17,890 bases of DNA, taken from the NCBI GenBank assembly GCA_002336815.1, contig DDEU01000001.1:238-18127 (forward strand). Direction: 5' to 3'. This document shows, in pieces, positions 7,323 to 14,723 of the stretch. The notes beneath the pieces were generated by a model. That model was not told the DNA's origin, did no database searches, and saw only the letters and a program-made list of their open reading frames with translations. The translations under genes were made by a program, and so were the position numbers. This stretch comes from Chitinophagaceae bacterium UBA1946. Its GTDB lineage: Bacteria; Bacteroidota; Bacteroidia; Chitinophagales; Chitinophagaceae. Every line of letters starts with the position of its first letter. The first letter of the stretch is position 1.

Positions 7323-7795
7323 AACCGCTGATAAAAGATGGTTATGAGATAAGCACCGATAAATCCAAACTGGATATCCCGTTTATCCACCAGTACCTTT
7401 CAACAGCATCTTACTGGGCAATGCATATACCCATTCACCTGGTTAAAAAAAGTATTGAAGGCTCGGTTTGTTTTGGTGTGTACGACCTGCAACCCGGTTT
7501 TCCTGCCGGTAGACAGGTAGGCTTTGCAAGAGTGGTTACAGATGCTGCCACTTTTGGTTACCTCGCCGATGTATTTATCATTGACCAGCACCGGAGCAAA
7601 GGACTGAGCAAATGGCTGATGGAAGTGATCATGAATTATCCTGACTTTGAACCCCTCCGCAGATGGATGCTGGCAACCCGGGATGCACATGGTTTGTATA
7701 AACAGTTTGGATTTACAGAGCTGGATAAACCGGAGCGGATTATGCAAAAGGTAAAACCTCATCCTTATCCTGCGCCTGAAGACGGCACAATGTGA
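7319..7795 (+). CDS. GNAT-family N-acetyltransferase with an in-frame palindrome insertion
   Basis: This 158-aa protein belongs to the GNAT acetyltransferases, which move an acetyl group from acetyl-CoA to an amine; the substrate is unknown. The fold is visible as SVCFGVYD (beta strand), VGFARVVTDAATFGYLADVFI (residues 67-87), then the acetyl-CoA pyrophosphate loop HRSKGLSKWL at 91-100, and ATRDAHGLYKQFGF near the C terminus. It resembles the small single-domain ArsN2/YjaB-type GNATs common in Bacteroidota. Between the second strand and VGFAR, residues 58-66 (QPGFPAGRQ) are extra, in a position where relatives have a short turn; the DNA there is a small palindrome (7502-7517). The ATG overlaps the preceding stop codon by 4 nt, so the pair is probably one operon. 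Confidence 0.85.
   Translation: MKPLIKDGYEISTDKSKLDIPFIHQYLSTASYWAMHIPIHLVKKSIEGSVCFGVYDLQPGFPAGRQVGFARVVTDAATFGYLADVFIIDQHRSKGLSKWLMEVIMNYPDFEPLRRWMLATRDAHGLYKQFGFTELDKPERIMQKVKPHPYPAPEDGTM
7502..7517. repeat. Small palindromic repeat inside the GNAT gene
   Basis: CCTGCC-GGTA-GACAGG is a 6-bp inverted repeat with one mismatch and a 4-nt loop, translated in frame as PAGRQ. From memory, CCTGCC/GGCAGG palindromes giving PAGRQ-like peptides are scattered in and between genes of Bacteroidota and some candidate phyla. That memory is not checked here. Confidence 0.5.
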
Positions 7796-7935
7796 ACATA
7801 ATCCGCCGGGATGCATCATTCGCCATGGTGAAATGACAGTGGCAGCCGGCTAACATACCACCCAATAAAGTAACAGAGCAATAAAAATATACATCACTGC
7901 AAAACAGCGCTTAACTTGCAGCCTAAATAGTAACG

Positions 7936-8811
7936 ATGCTAAAATCAATGACCGGTTTTGGAAGGGCCGAACAAACAGTGAACGATAAAACTTTCCTGGT
8001 AGAGATCAAATCCCTTAATGGAAAACAGTTTGAAATGCAGCTTCGCCTGCCGCCATTACTAAGGCCTTACGAATTCGACATCAGGGCCATCCTGCAGGAA
8101 CACCTGGTACGTGGCACCATCGACTGTAATGTCAGCATCAAACAAAACGGCACTTCAAAACCGGTAGTGATCAACACCGATCTCATCAAAGCCTATTACC
8201 AGCAAATTGAAACGCTGGCCGGCGAATTGAAGATTGATACCAACTCCGTATTGAGCGCCCTGCTGCGCCTGCCCGAAGTGGTTACACCCACCAACGATGT
8301 ATTAAGCGACACCGACTTCGATGAATTTAAGAAAGTACTGCTCACTGCACTGGCTGAACTGAACAAGCACCGGGAAGAAGAAGGCGCCAGCCTGGAAAAA
8401 GACCTGTACAAACGCATCACCAATATCAATGCACAGGAAGAAGAAATTGTGAAGCTGGAGCCCAACCGCATTAAAAGGATCCGGGAAGAAATTGTACAGC
8501 TGTTGGAAACACATGTAGGCAAAGAAAATTACGACGGCAATAAACTGGAGCAGGAACTCGTGTACTATATTGAAAAGATCGACATACATGAAGAGCAGGT
8601 TCGGTTAAAACAACACTGCGAATATTTCAGGAGCCTGCTTGCCAACAGCGAAGATTCAAAAGGCAAAAAATTATCGTTCATTATACAGGAGATCGGCAGG
8701 GAGATCAACACCACCGGCAGCAAGGCCTATGATGCTACCATTCAAAAATGTGTAGTGGTAATGAAGGATGAACTGGAGAAGGCAAAGGAGCAGGTGTTGA
8801 ACGTGCTGTAA
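7936..8811 (+). CDS. yicC: YicC/YloC family endoribonuclease
   Basis: YicC-type proteins are ubiquitous bacterial endoribonucleases implicated in RNA turnover and sRNA decay. The 291-aa protein matches the family from end to end: LKSMTGFGRAE at residues 2-12, EIKSLNGKQFEMQLRLPP at about 23-40, RGTIDCNVSI, then a long charged helical middle, and the C-terminal DUF1732-like block FIIQEIGREINTTGSKA near 251-267 ending in a helix with KDELEKAKEQVLNVL. The length is as expected. Start ATG 7936 is fixed by the conserved N terminus and preceded by a TTAACTTG sequence that may be a degenerate -7 box. In many genomes yicC is followed by gmk; here it is followed by an inverted-repeat element and gldH. 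Confidence 0.93.
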   Translation: MLKSMTGFGRAEQTVNDKTFLVEIKSLNGKQFEMQLRLPPLLRPYEFDIRAILQEHLVRGTIDCNVSIKQNGTSKPVVINTDLIKAYYQQIETLAGELKIDTNSVLSALLRLPEVVTPTNDVLSDTDFDEFKKVLLTALAELNKHREEEGASLEKDLYKRITNINAQEEEIVKLEPNRIKRIREEIVQLLETHVGKENYDGNKLEQELVYYIEKIDIHEEQVRLKQHCEYFRSLLANSEDSKGKKLSFIIQEIGREINTTGSKAYDATIQKCVVVMKDELEKAKEQVLNVL

Positions 8812-8823
8812 TTGGTTATTGTT

Positions 8824-8925
8824 GGATTACACGAATTGTCACTAATTACACGAATTAAAAGAAGCCCTGAAAGAATTTAATTGAATTGACCACATGGATG
8901 TACCATTTAATAATTGGTGTAATCC
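8824..8925. repeat. Short inverted-repeat element between yicC and gldH
   Basis: GGATTACACGAATT (8824-8837) is repeated directly as AATTACACGAATT (8844-8856) and in inverted form as AATTGGTGTAATCC (8912-8925; 13 of 14 bases complementary to the first). The element spans about 100 bp, begins 12 nt after the yicC stop and contains no frame of note. Similar ATTACACGAATT sequences are, to my memory, common in Bacteroidota gaps. It may be a small non-autonomous element or a folded 3' UTR. Confidence 0.6.
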
Positions 8926-8989
8926 GGTTTAAAAATTCATGTTACAAAAAAAATTGCACATAACTCAGTTGTTTAATTTTTTATCATTA

Positions 8990-9484
8990 ATGAAGCGGAT
9001 ATCATTTTTACATTTTTCGAAATCACTATTGTTACTGTTAATTGCCGGCATGTTATTTACCGCCTGCAATAAGATAGATGTATATGAAAAGAACACTGCT
9101 ATCCCAAAATACCAGTGGCAATATAACTTTCAGCCAAGCTTTAATTTTGAAATAAAAGATACTGCTTCCCTGTACAATATTTTTATTGTACTCCGTCACA
9201 CAGATGCTTACAGGTACAACAATATCTGGCTGAACGTAGGCATTAAAGCCCCCAACGACTCTGTTACCACCAGTAAACGGATCGATCTTCAACTGGGTAA
9301 TGACAATAAGGGCTGGGAGGGCACCGGCATGGATGATATCTGGGAAGTAAGAAAGCCGGCCACCAAAGCGCCCATACAATTCAAGAAAGCAGGCCTTTAT
9401 CAATTTACCGTAGCACAGGTGATGAGAGAAAATCCGCTGGCAAACGTATTGAGCGTAGGTGTTAGGGTAGAAAAAGTAAAATAA
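8990..9484 (+). CDS. gldH: Gliding motility lipoprotein GldH
   Basis: GldH is a lipoprotein needed for gliding motility and linked with the type IX secretion system in Bacteroidota such as Flavobacterium johnsoniae. This 164-aa form has a lipoprotein signal peptide with a hydrophobic core and the lipidation Cys at residue 26 (LFTAC). Family features follow: a short beta-strand domain with RHTDAYRYNNIWLNV at about residues 67-81, GTGMDDIWEVRKP near 117-128, and a C-terminal MRENPLANVLSVGVRVEK. A frame open from 8939 would add 17 residues before the signal peptide; ATG 8990 is chosen because it directly precedes Lys-Arg and the hydrophobic core. Other gld genes are not in the window, which is usual for gldH. 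GldH does not by itself prove that the organism glides. Confidence 0.85.
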   Translation: MKRISFLHFSKSLLLLLIAGMLFTACNKIDVYEKNTAIPKYQWQYNFQPSFNFEIKDTASLYNIFIVLRHTDAYRYNNIWLNVGIKAPNDSVTTSKRIDLQLGNDNKGWEGTGMDDIWEVRKPATKAPIQFKKAGLYQFTVAQVMRENPLANVLSVGVRVEKVK

Positions 9485-9525
9485 GAATATCAACCTGGGT
9501 CGATCCGTTTGATATTGCAGCTGAA

Positions 9526-9533
9526 TAATTTTG
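9526..9533 (+). promoter_or_regulatory. Candidate -7 box upstream of the histidine kinase gene
   Basis: TAATTTTG is an exact TAnnTTTG match, 101 nt before the kinase ATG. The only TTTG upstream (9508-9511) is 14 nt away, shorter than the usual 19-21. If used, it gives a leader of about 95 nt containing the palindrome at 9610-9623. Confidence 0.35.
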
Positions 9534-9609
9534 TGAGTGCCGGTTGTTGAACATTCGTTAGTCAGCTCAACAGTTTGTTCACGCCACCAAAGGTTGACTG
9601 CCATCCAAA

Positions 9610-9623
9610 CTGTATCGATACAG
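9610..9623. promoter_or_regulatory. Perfect 14-bp palindrome before the histidine kinase start
   Basis: CTGTATCGATACAG is a perfect inverted repeat that ends 11 nt before the ATG at 9635. It could be a dimeric regulator's operator or an mRNA hairpin near the ribosome entry site. No second copy was noticed in the window. Confidence 0.35.
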
Positions 9624-9634
9624 AAATCTAAACC

Positions 9635-10618
9635 ATGCCACTCTCTTCTTACAAAACAAAAAAACTCCGCTTCGCATTCATCGCATTCTGGTTTTTGCTG
9701 GCCTATATTGTAGCAGCGCTGGTATGGTGGTTTATTGAACTCAATAACCAGAACAGGCAAATGGCAGCACATGATACGGCCATGCTGAAAGTAGAAAGCC
9801 CGGCTTATACTGCAGAAAGCCAAAAGATCATTGAAAAAGAAAAAAGAAAGACTGCCCAGTACATTGGTGAAGGCGCTGTATTTTTTTTGGTGATCATGGC
9901 AGGTGCGTTTTTTATTTTCAGGGCAGTACGGCGCCAGTTAAGGGCAGGCCAGCAACAGCAGCATTTTATGATGGCCATTACCCATGAACTAAAAACGCCC
10001 ATTGCTGTTACCAAGCTCAATCTCGAAACACTGCTCAAAAGAAAACTGGATGAGGCCCAGTCGCAAAAATTACTGCAAAAAAGCATACAGGAAACCAACC
10101 GCCTCAATGCGCTGTGCAATAATATCCTGCTGGTATCACAGATAGAAGACCGTCGCTACAATATCAGTGAAGAAACCATCGATCTTTCGACCCTGGTGAA
10201 TGATGCGGTGCATGAATTTACCAGCCGCTTTCCGCAGCATACCTATCATTCGATAATTGCAAAAGAGATCTTTATCAAGGGTGATAAACTGTTGCTGCAA
10301 CTCGCCATCAATAACCTGGTAGACAATGCCACCAAATACTCCGGCCGTGAGTCGGCCATTACTGTATCGCTGGCAGAAGAAACAGGCAGTATAAAATTAT
10401 CCGTGGCCGATGAAGGCAGGGGCATTGCAGATGCCGACAAGAAAAAGGTCTTTGAGAAATTTTACCGGGTAGGCAACAAAGCAACCAAAGAAGCAAAGGG
10501 AACCGGGCTTGGATTGTATCTTACCAAAAAAATCGCACAACAGCACAAGGCGCAAATTTCAGTGATGGATAATTTGCCAACAGGAAGTATTTTTACAATA
10601 GCTTTTAATCGTGAATAG
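9635..10618 (+). CDS. Sensor histidine kinase, HisKA/HATPase type
   Basis: This 327-aa inner-membrane kinase senses an unknown signal and phosphorylates the response regulator encoded next. It has two membrane segments (about residues 13-33 and 81-97) flanking a small 45-residue periplasmic loop rich in Gln, Lys and Glu, too short for a classic ligand-binding domain. The dimerisation/phosphoacceptor helix holds MAITHELKTPIA with His117. The ATPase domain has the N box NNLVDNATKYS (227-236), G1 box DEGRGI (259-264), F box FEKFYRVGN (273-281) and G2 box GTGLGLYL (289-296). All key residues are intact. There is no HAMP domain between the second membrane segment and the His helix. The pair with the OmpR-type regulator is in kinase-first order, separated by 109 nt. 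Confidence 0.93.
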   Translation: MPLSSYKTKKLRFAFIAFWFLLAYIVAALVWWFIELNNQNRQMAAHDTAMLKVESPAYTAESQKIIEKEKRKTAQYIGEGAVFFLVIMAGAFFIFRAVRRQLRAGQQQQHFMMAITHELKTPIAVTKLNLETLLKRKLDEAQSQKLLQKSIQETNRLNALCNNILLVSQIEDRRYNISEETIDLSTLVNDAVHEFTSRFPQHTYHSIIAKEIFIKGDKLLLQLAINNLVDNATKYSGRESAITVSLAEETGSIKLSVADEGRGIADADKKKVFEKFYRVGNKATKEAKGTGLGLYLTKKIAQQHKAQISVMDNLPTGSIFTIAFNRE

Positions 10619-10696
10619 GAGGCGCCGGATAAAGAGTCAAAAAATTAAAGTCAAAAAACCATGAATACAATAGTACATCTTTCATTGAGCCTGCTC

Positions 10697-10727
10697 TAAT
10701 TCACTATTGACCATTCACAATTCACTA
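10697..10727 (+). repeat. CATTCAC-type degenerate repeat, copy 2, upstream of the response regulator
   Basis: Units of the kind AATTCACTATTG, ACCATTCAC and AATTCACTA run up to the ATG at 10728. The shared ACTATT...ACCATTCACAA core with copy 1 (2997-3026) is plain by eye. Confidence 0.65.
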
Positions 10728-11432
10728 ATGAACAATCGCAAACTTTCCATACTGCTCGTAGAAGACGAAGAGAACCTGCAGGAAGCATTGAAGCTAAACC
10801 TGGAACTGGAAGACTATGAGGTAACCAGTGCCTGGAACGGGGTGGAAGCATTGGAACTGGTGCAGAAAGAACATTTCGACCTGATGATACTCGACGTGAT
10901 GCTGCCCGAACTGGATGGCATCAGCGTTTGTGAAACCATCCGGCTGCAGAACAACGATATCCCGATCCTGATACTGAGTGCCAAAAACAGCAGTGCCGAC
11001 AGGGTACTCGGATTGAAAAAGGGCGCCGATGATTATCTTACCAAGCCATTCAATTTAGAAGAGTTGTTGCTCAGGGTAAGTAAGCTGCTGCAAAAAAGCA
11101 AACAGTTACTCGAAAGAAAACCAGTGGAGCAGGTGTACCATCTTGGCAAAAGCAACATTGATTTCAGTTCACTGGAATGTACTACCCGGGATGGCAGTGT
11201 GATCACCCTTACCAAAAAAGAAATGATGCTGCTGAAGTTGCTCATCGAGAACAAGAACGAAGTGGTAACGAGGGAAAAAATATTGCAGTCGGTTTGGGGA
11301 TACAATGTGTATCCTACTACCCGTACCATTGATAATTTCATCCTCAATTTTCGCAAGTATTTTGAAGAGGACAGCCGCAATCCAAAATTCTTTCACTCTG
11401 TAAGAGGCATCGGGTATAAGTTTACGGAATAG
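10728..11432 (+). CDS. Response regulator, OmpR/PhoB family
   Basis: This 234-aa DNA-binding regulator is the likely partner of the kinase encoded upstream. The receiver domain (1-120) shows the acidic pair Glu12-Asp13 in LLVEDEEN, phosphoacceptor Asp56 in DLMILDVMLPELDG, Ser84 in LILSAKNSS at the usual Thr/Ser position, and Lys106 in YLTKPFN. A short linker leads to an OmpR-type winged helix (about 135-234): ITLTKKEMMLLKLLIENKNEVVT, REKILQSVWGY, then TRTIDNFILNFRKYFE as recognition helix and SVRGIGYKF as wing. All catalytic residues are intact. The frame is open to TTG at 10707, but ATG 10728 puts the receiver's first strand where the family has it. The target genes cannot be read from the window. 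Confidence 0.94.
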   Translation: MNNRKLSILLVEDEENLQEALKLNLELEDYEVTSAWNGVEALELVQKEHFDLMILDVMLPELDGISVCETIRLQNNDIPILILSAKNSSADRVLGLKKGADDYLTKPFNLEELLLRVSKLLQKSKQLLERKPVEQVYHLGKSNIDFSSLECTTRDGSVITLTKKEMMLLKLLIENKNEVVTREKILQSVWGYNVYPTTRTIDNFILNFRKYFEEDSRNPKFFHSVRGIGYKFTE

Positions 11433-11456
11433 GTTTTACAATAAGCAACCTACGGA

Positions 11457-13340
11457 TCAAGCCTGGGACTGTTTAAAAACACTTGTTAACCGTAGCGCTT
11501 CCACGTAATACTCCTGCATTTTATTTTCATCTGCAAAAGGCGTGTACAATTGCAACGACACATTATCTAGCAATTGCTGAATCGCAAAATTATCTGTGAT
11601 GCTGATGCCGGATCTGTCGAGCCCGTCTGCAATGGCACGCTTGCTGATATGCTCCGGTGATAGTTTTAATTTACCTGCAAAAAAATGATGCAGCTCCCTG
11701 CTGAGGGTTGAATAGAACAGCCGGGCATCGCCCCTCATCAATACCAATTCTGTTTCGGCCAGCGGGTTTGGTGGTATTGTTTCAGTTAATGCTGTCACTG
11801 GTACTGGTGTTGACTCTTCCGGTGCCGTTTTTTGTACCGCCTGCTGTTGTTTTTTATCATCCTGTCTCAACCAAACCAGCAGGCCTGCTATAATGAGTAA
11901 GGCTACCGGCACAATGATCATCCAGCGATGGGTAGTGATCATTTCAAAAAAACCTTCTTTCTTATTGGCTGCATCATTGGCTACCACTAACTTTTTTTTG
12001 CCGCTGCCTTTGCGCACATTCACTGTAATTGGTTTTGTGCTTACTGTTTTGTATTTGCCCGAGGGAACATCAAAAAAAGCAAACTCTATGGCCGGGATGA
12101 TGTATGTACCGGCAGCAGCAAACGTAAAGGCGTAGTCGAAAATCTTACTGCCACTAACAGGAACCGATAACCTGTTTAACCCTTCCTTTACCGTTGGTTC
12201 ATATCCTTCCAAACCTGCCGGCCAGGCAACCTCGGGTGCAGGCAGCAGGGTAAAATTGCCTTCTCCCGAAAGCAATACTTTTAACACACCAGCATCATCT
12301 GTAGTGAGGCTGTCTTTTTCAAGCGTAGCGGCAATGGCAAAATTGCCCACTGCCCCGTCAAAAAAAGCTGGCTTAGCAGCCTCCGGCAACGGTTTTACCT
12401 GTATGCTCAGCGGCTTACTCTGTATGGTTACCTTTTCATCGATCCTGCCTTCTTTGGGAACCGAACCCGGAATGAATTGTCCGAAAATATCCGTTGCCGC
12501 TCCATTCCGGAAATATTCTTCTTTGATAAAATGAACACTGTTTTCGATAGACGCAATGTCGAGATCAAAGCTGCCCGACTGTATAGGATACAACTGCACT
12601 TTGCGAAGTGTGTAGACATTGTAGGCACGGCCATTCAATTTTTCAACGCTGTAATTATTGCCCGACTGGGGCTGCACCAGGTCGATCACAGAGAATCCAT
12701 TAAAGGAAGGACTTTTTACGGGGCTGCTTTCAGATTGCAGGCGGGTGTATAATTTATAGGTCACTACTACCGGTTCACCTACATAACAGGAAGTTTTATC
12801 TGCATCTACTTTGATGAAAAGATTCTTACTGATCTTATCAGGTACATTCTCCCCTTTTTTTAAAATGAAATCATTGTAACCGGTTTGTTCCTGCGGCTCA
12901 TCAAATTGCATCAAACTGCTGAATGGGGAATTGCGGTTGGCGCTGTTGCCGGTAGATTCATTTACAACTTTCAGTTGCAGCGTATTGCTGCGCCAGCTTT
13001 TGCCATCGGCCTTTGCGATGGCGGCCCCGATGCTGAGCACGCCTTTGAATTTAGGTTTCAACAAATAAGTAATACCGATGTACCGCCTTGTTACACCATT
13101 CACACTTTCCATCCCGCTTTCCTGGTTGGGGCCACTTACAATGATAAAATGATCCAGGGAGGGAGGCGTGATCTCTTCAACAGAAGAAGCGTTTTCAACC
13201 ATTAGTTTTAATTCAGCCACTTCTTCCTTGCCAATGGTGCCGGGTGTAATGGCTGCGGAAAACTTTACCTGTGCAAAACAAGTACTGCCGAAACAAAGTA
13301 AGCAGCCGATAAAAATTAATTGTTGTAAACGCAGTTGCAT
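11457..13340 (-). CDS. batD: BatD-like oxygen-tolerance protein
   Basis: BatD proteins are membrane-anchored periplasmic proteins of the Bat (Bacteroides aerotolerance) system, which usually also includes MoxR and the von Willebrand proteins BatA and BatB; their biochemical role is unsettled. The 627-aa product has a signal peptide ending STCFAQ at about residue 23, several repeated beta-sandwich domains (for example KVDADKTSCYVGEPVVVTYKLY and FNGFSVIDLVQPQSG), and one membrane segment at about 473-492 (MIIVPVALLIIAGLLVWLR). A cytosolic tail of some 135 residues has a helical end. Start ATG 13340 is preferred over a GTG at 13412 because it directly precedes the signal peptide. No batA, batB, batC, batE or moxR is in the window. 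It converges on the response regulator with only 24 nt between stops. Confidence 0.85.
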   Translation of the reverse strand: MQLRLQQLIFIGCLLCFGSTCFAQVKFSAAITPGTIGKEEVAELKLMVENASSVEEITPPSLDHFIIVSGPNQESGMESVNGVTRRYIGITYLLKPKFKGVLSIGAAIAKADGKSWRSNTLQLKVVNESTGNSANRNSPFSSLMQFDEPQEQTGYNDFILKKGENVPDKISKNLFIKVDADKTSCYVGEPVVVTYKLYTRLQSESSPVKSPSFNGFSVIDLVQPQSGNNYSVEKLNGRAYNVYTLRKVQLYPIQSGSFDLDIASIENSVHFIKEEYFRNGAATDIFGQFIPGSVPKEGRIDEKVTIQSKPLSIQVKPLPEAAKPAFFDGAVGNFAIAATLEKDSLTTDDAGVLKVLLSGEGNFTLLPAPEVAWPAGLEGYEPTVKEGLNRLSVPVSGSKIFDYAFTFAAAGTYIIPAIEFAFFDVPSGKYKTVSTKPITVNVRKGSGKKKLVVANDAANKKEGFFEMITTHRWMIIVPVALLIIAGLLVWLRQDDKKQQQAVQKTAPEESTPVPVTALTETIPPNPLAETELVLMRGDARLFYSTLSRELHHFFAGKLKLSPEHISKRAIADGLDRSGISITDNFAIQQLLDNVSLQLYTPFADENKMQEYYVEALRLTSVFKQSQA

Positions 13341-13465
13341 AGTGGGCTGTAAAAATAAGTTTCCCGCTGCTGATACTACAACAAATATTGTGAATGGTTT
13401 GAAAAATTTCACTACGCAGCAACAACTGGTGCCTGCTACTTCGTTTTAACCTGGTATGTATTTAT

Positions 13466-14614
13466 TTAAAACTTTCTTACAGCCCTTACCCTCCAGCTCG
13501 ACCATTTTGAAAAGGCTGCCTGATTGGGACCGGACTGGCTAAAATCTACCGCCCAGGCATCATCCTGGTCAATTTCACTCGAGCTCCAGTAAATGCCCTC
13601 TGTGATACCGATCGCATTTCTTTTTAAGAACAATTGATTGAGCTCATAAAAAGAAGGCAGGAACCAGTCTCCATAACCGCCGCCATTATAAAAAATACTG
13701 CAGAGGCTTGCAGCATAGGAGCGGTCATTGCCGAGAGTGGCAGTAATGATGAAAGTATTTACCTGGCCTTCGCCAATGGCAACACCGGTAGCCCCTGTTG
13801 ACACAGCAAAAAGCTGGTCCCACATGATACCCGTGCTGAGATCTTCAGGTGATACGATCAATCCATGCTGGCCGGTGCCATCAATATAAAATATTTTTCC
13901 ACCTCTATAGGTTTGCCCAATGGTAAAGTCGACATTGGTTACAAAACTTACCTGGTTGCCGTAACTGGTGCCGTTGATATTGGTAGCGTATGCCCTTACA
14001 TAATAAGTGGTTCCGGTTGCAAGCCCGGTAAGGTTACTGGTAAAGGAACCTACGCCGCTGCCATCATTTGTTTTGGTGGATAATGCAATGGTTGGGTTGG
14101 GCGATGTACTCCATACCACGCCTCTTGCAGTGATGGCTGCACCGCCATCTGAAATAATGTTACCGCCACTTTCTGCGGAAGAGGGCGCAATATTACTTAC
14201 ATTTTGTGTGCTGATATTGCCGCCATTCAATGTTGACCAGGCAGGCACCAACGTGCCGGGTGTAAGGCTCAGGAACTGTCCGCCTGTTCCTGCAGGCAGC
14301 ACGGCCCATGCGGCTCCGTTCCAGTACAACACATCGCCGGTGGCGTTTCCTTTCGGCGGCATGTTCACCCACCTTGCTCCATCATTGTACCAAAAACATT
14401 TTGTTGTGGTATCGTACACCATCAATCCATTGGTATTGGGTATGGCTTTCCTGCTTACAGAATCCATCCTTGGTATCAGCAGTCCTTTAGAGCCATTGCT
14501 GATATCCAGCGCTGCGTTGGCGTTGGGAGTAGCAGTGCCAATGCCTACATTTTGAGCGGTACAAAAATGAACGAAAAATAATATTGGAAAAAAGAAAAGT
14601 AGTTTTTTCATCAT
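13466..14614 (-). CDS. Secreted surface protein, FN3-like module plus DUF1566-like C-terminal domain
   Basis: The 382-aa protein has a signal peptide (MMKKLLFFFPILFFVHFCTAQ) and then NVGIGTATPNANAALDIS, the opening typical of Bacteroidota proteins that share an N-terminal segment with phage tail-fibre-like surface proteins. Residues about 60-140 are Gly/Trp/Asn-rich. Residues about 150-225 form one fibronectin-III-like sandwich: ITARGVVWSTSPNPT, then GLATGTTYYVRAYATN. The last 150 residues fit the DUF1566/Lcl C-terminal domain: GGKIFYIDGTGQHGLIVSPED, GDWFLPSFYELNQLF, YWSSSEIDQDDAWAVDF and WRVRAVRKF. Homologues bind surface or glycan ligands (for example the Legionella collagen-like adhesin), but the ligand here is unknown. 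ATG 14614 or 14611 are both possible. It has its own TAnnTTTG box 31 nt upstream. Confidence 0.85.
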   Translation of the reverse strand: MMKKLLFFFPILFFVHFCTAQNVGIGTATPNANAALDISNGSKGLLIPRMDSVSRKAIPNTNGLMVYDTTTKCFWYNDGARWVNMPPKGNATGDVLYWNGAAWAVLPAGTGGQFLSLTPGTLVPAWSTLNGGNISTQNVSNIAPSSAESGGNIISDGGAAITARGVVWSTSPNPTIALSTKTNDGSGVGSFTSNLTGLATGTTYYVRAYATNINGTSYGNQVSFVTNVDFTIGQTYRGGKIFYIDGTGQHGLIVSPEDLSTGIMWDQLFAVSTGATGVAIGEGQVNTFIITATLGNDRSYAASLCSIFYNGGGYGDWFLPSFYELNQLFLKRNAIGITEGIYWSSSEIDQDDAWAVDFSQSGPNQAAFSKWSSWRVRAVRKF

Positions 14615-14645
14615 GCAGTGTTTGAGTTAAAAAAATAACGGGCGG

Positions 14646-14653
14646 CAAATGTA
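14646..14653 (-). promoter_or_regulatory. Candidate -7 promoter box of the surface protein gene
   Basis: The minus strand reads TACATTTG, an exact TAnnTTTG match 31 nt before the start codon. The -33 TTTG is not convincing. The 109-nt gap to the upstream SDR gene supports an independent promoter. Confidence 0.5.
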
Positions 14654-14723
14654 GTGGACAAAGCTTTCCTGCAGAAAAATATACGATCATTTTCAGCCTT
14701 ATTTTTTCCCCATTCAATTTGTG

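Noticed and set aside
8939..8989. Upstream ATG for gldH
   Set aside because: It would add 17 residues before the lipoprotein signal peptide, too long an n-region.
9053..9823. Minus-strand frame of 256 codons
   Set aside because: It is antisense to gldH, the gap and the start of the kinase gene. Both of those genes are supported by motifs; the frame's translation is low-complexity aromatic.
13341..13412. Upstream GTG extension of batD
   Set aside because: It would add a second hydrophobic segment before the signal peptide; the ATG at 13340 fits the family start better.
14007..14555. Plus-strand frame of 182 codons
   Set aside because: It is antisense to the surface protein gene; its Pro/Leu/Ala-rich translation is what the Gly/Asn-rich gene gives in reverse.
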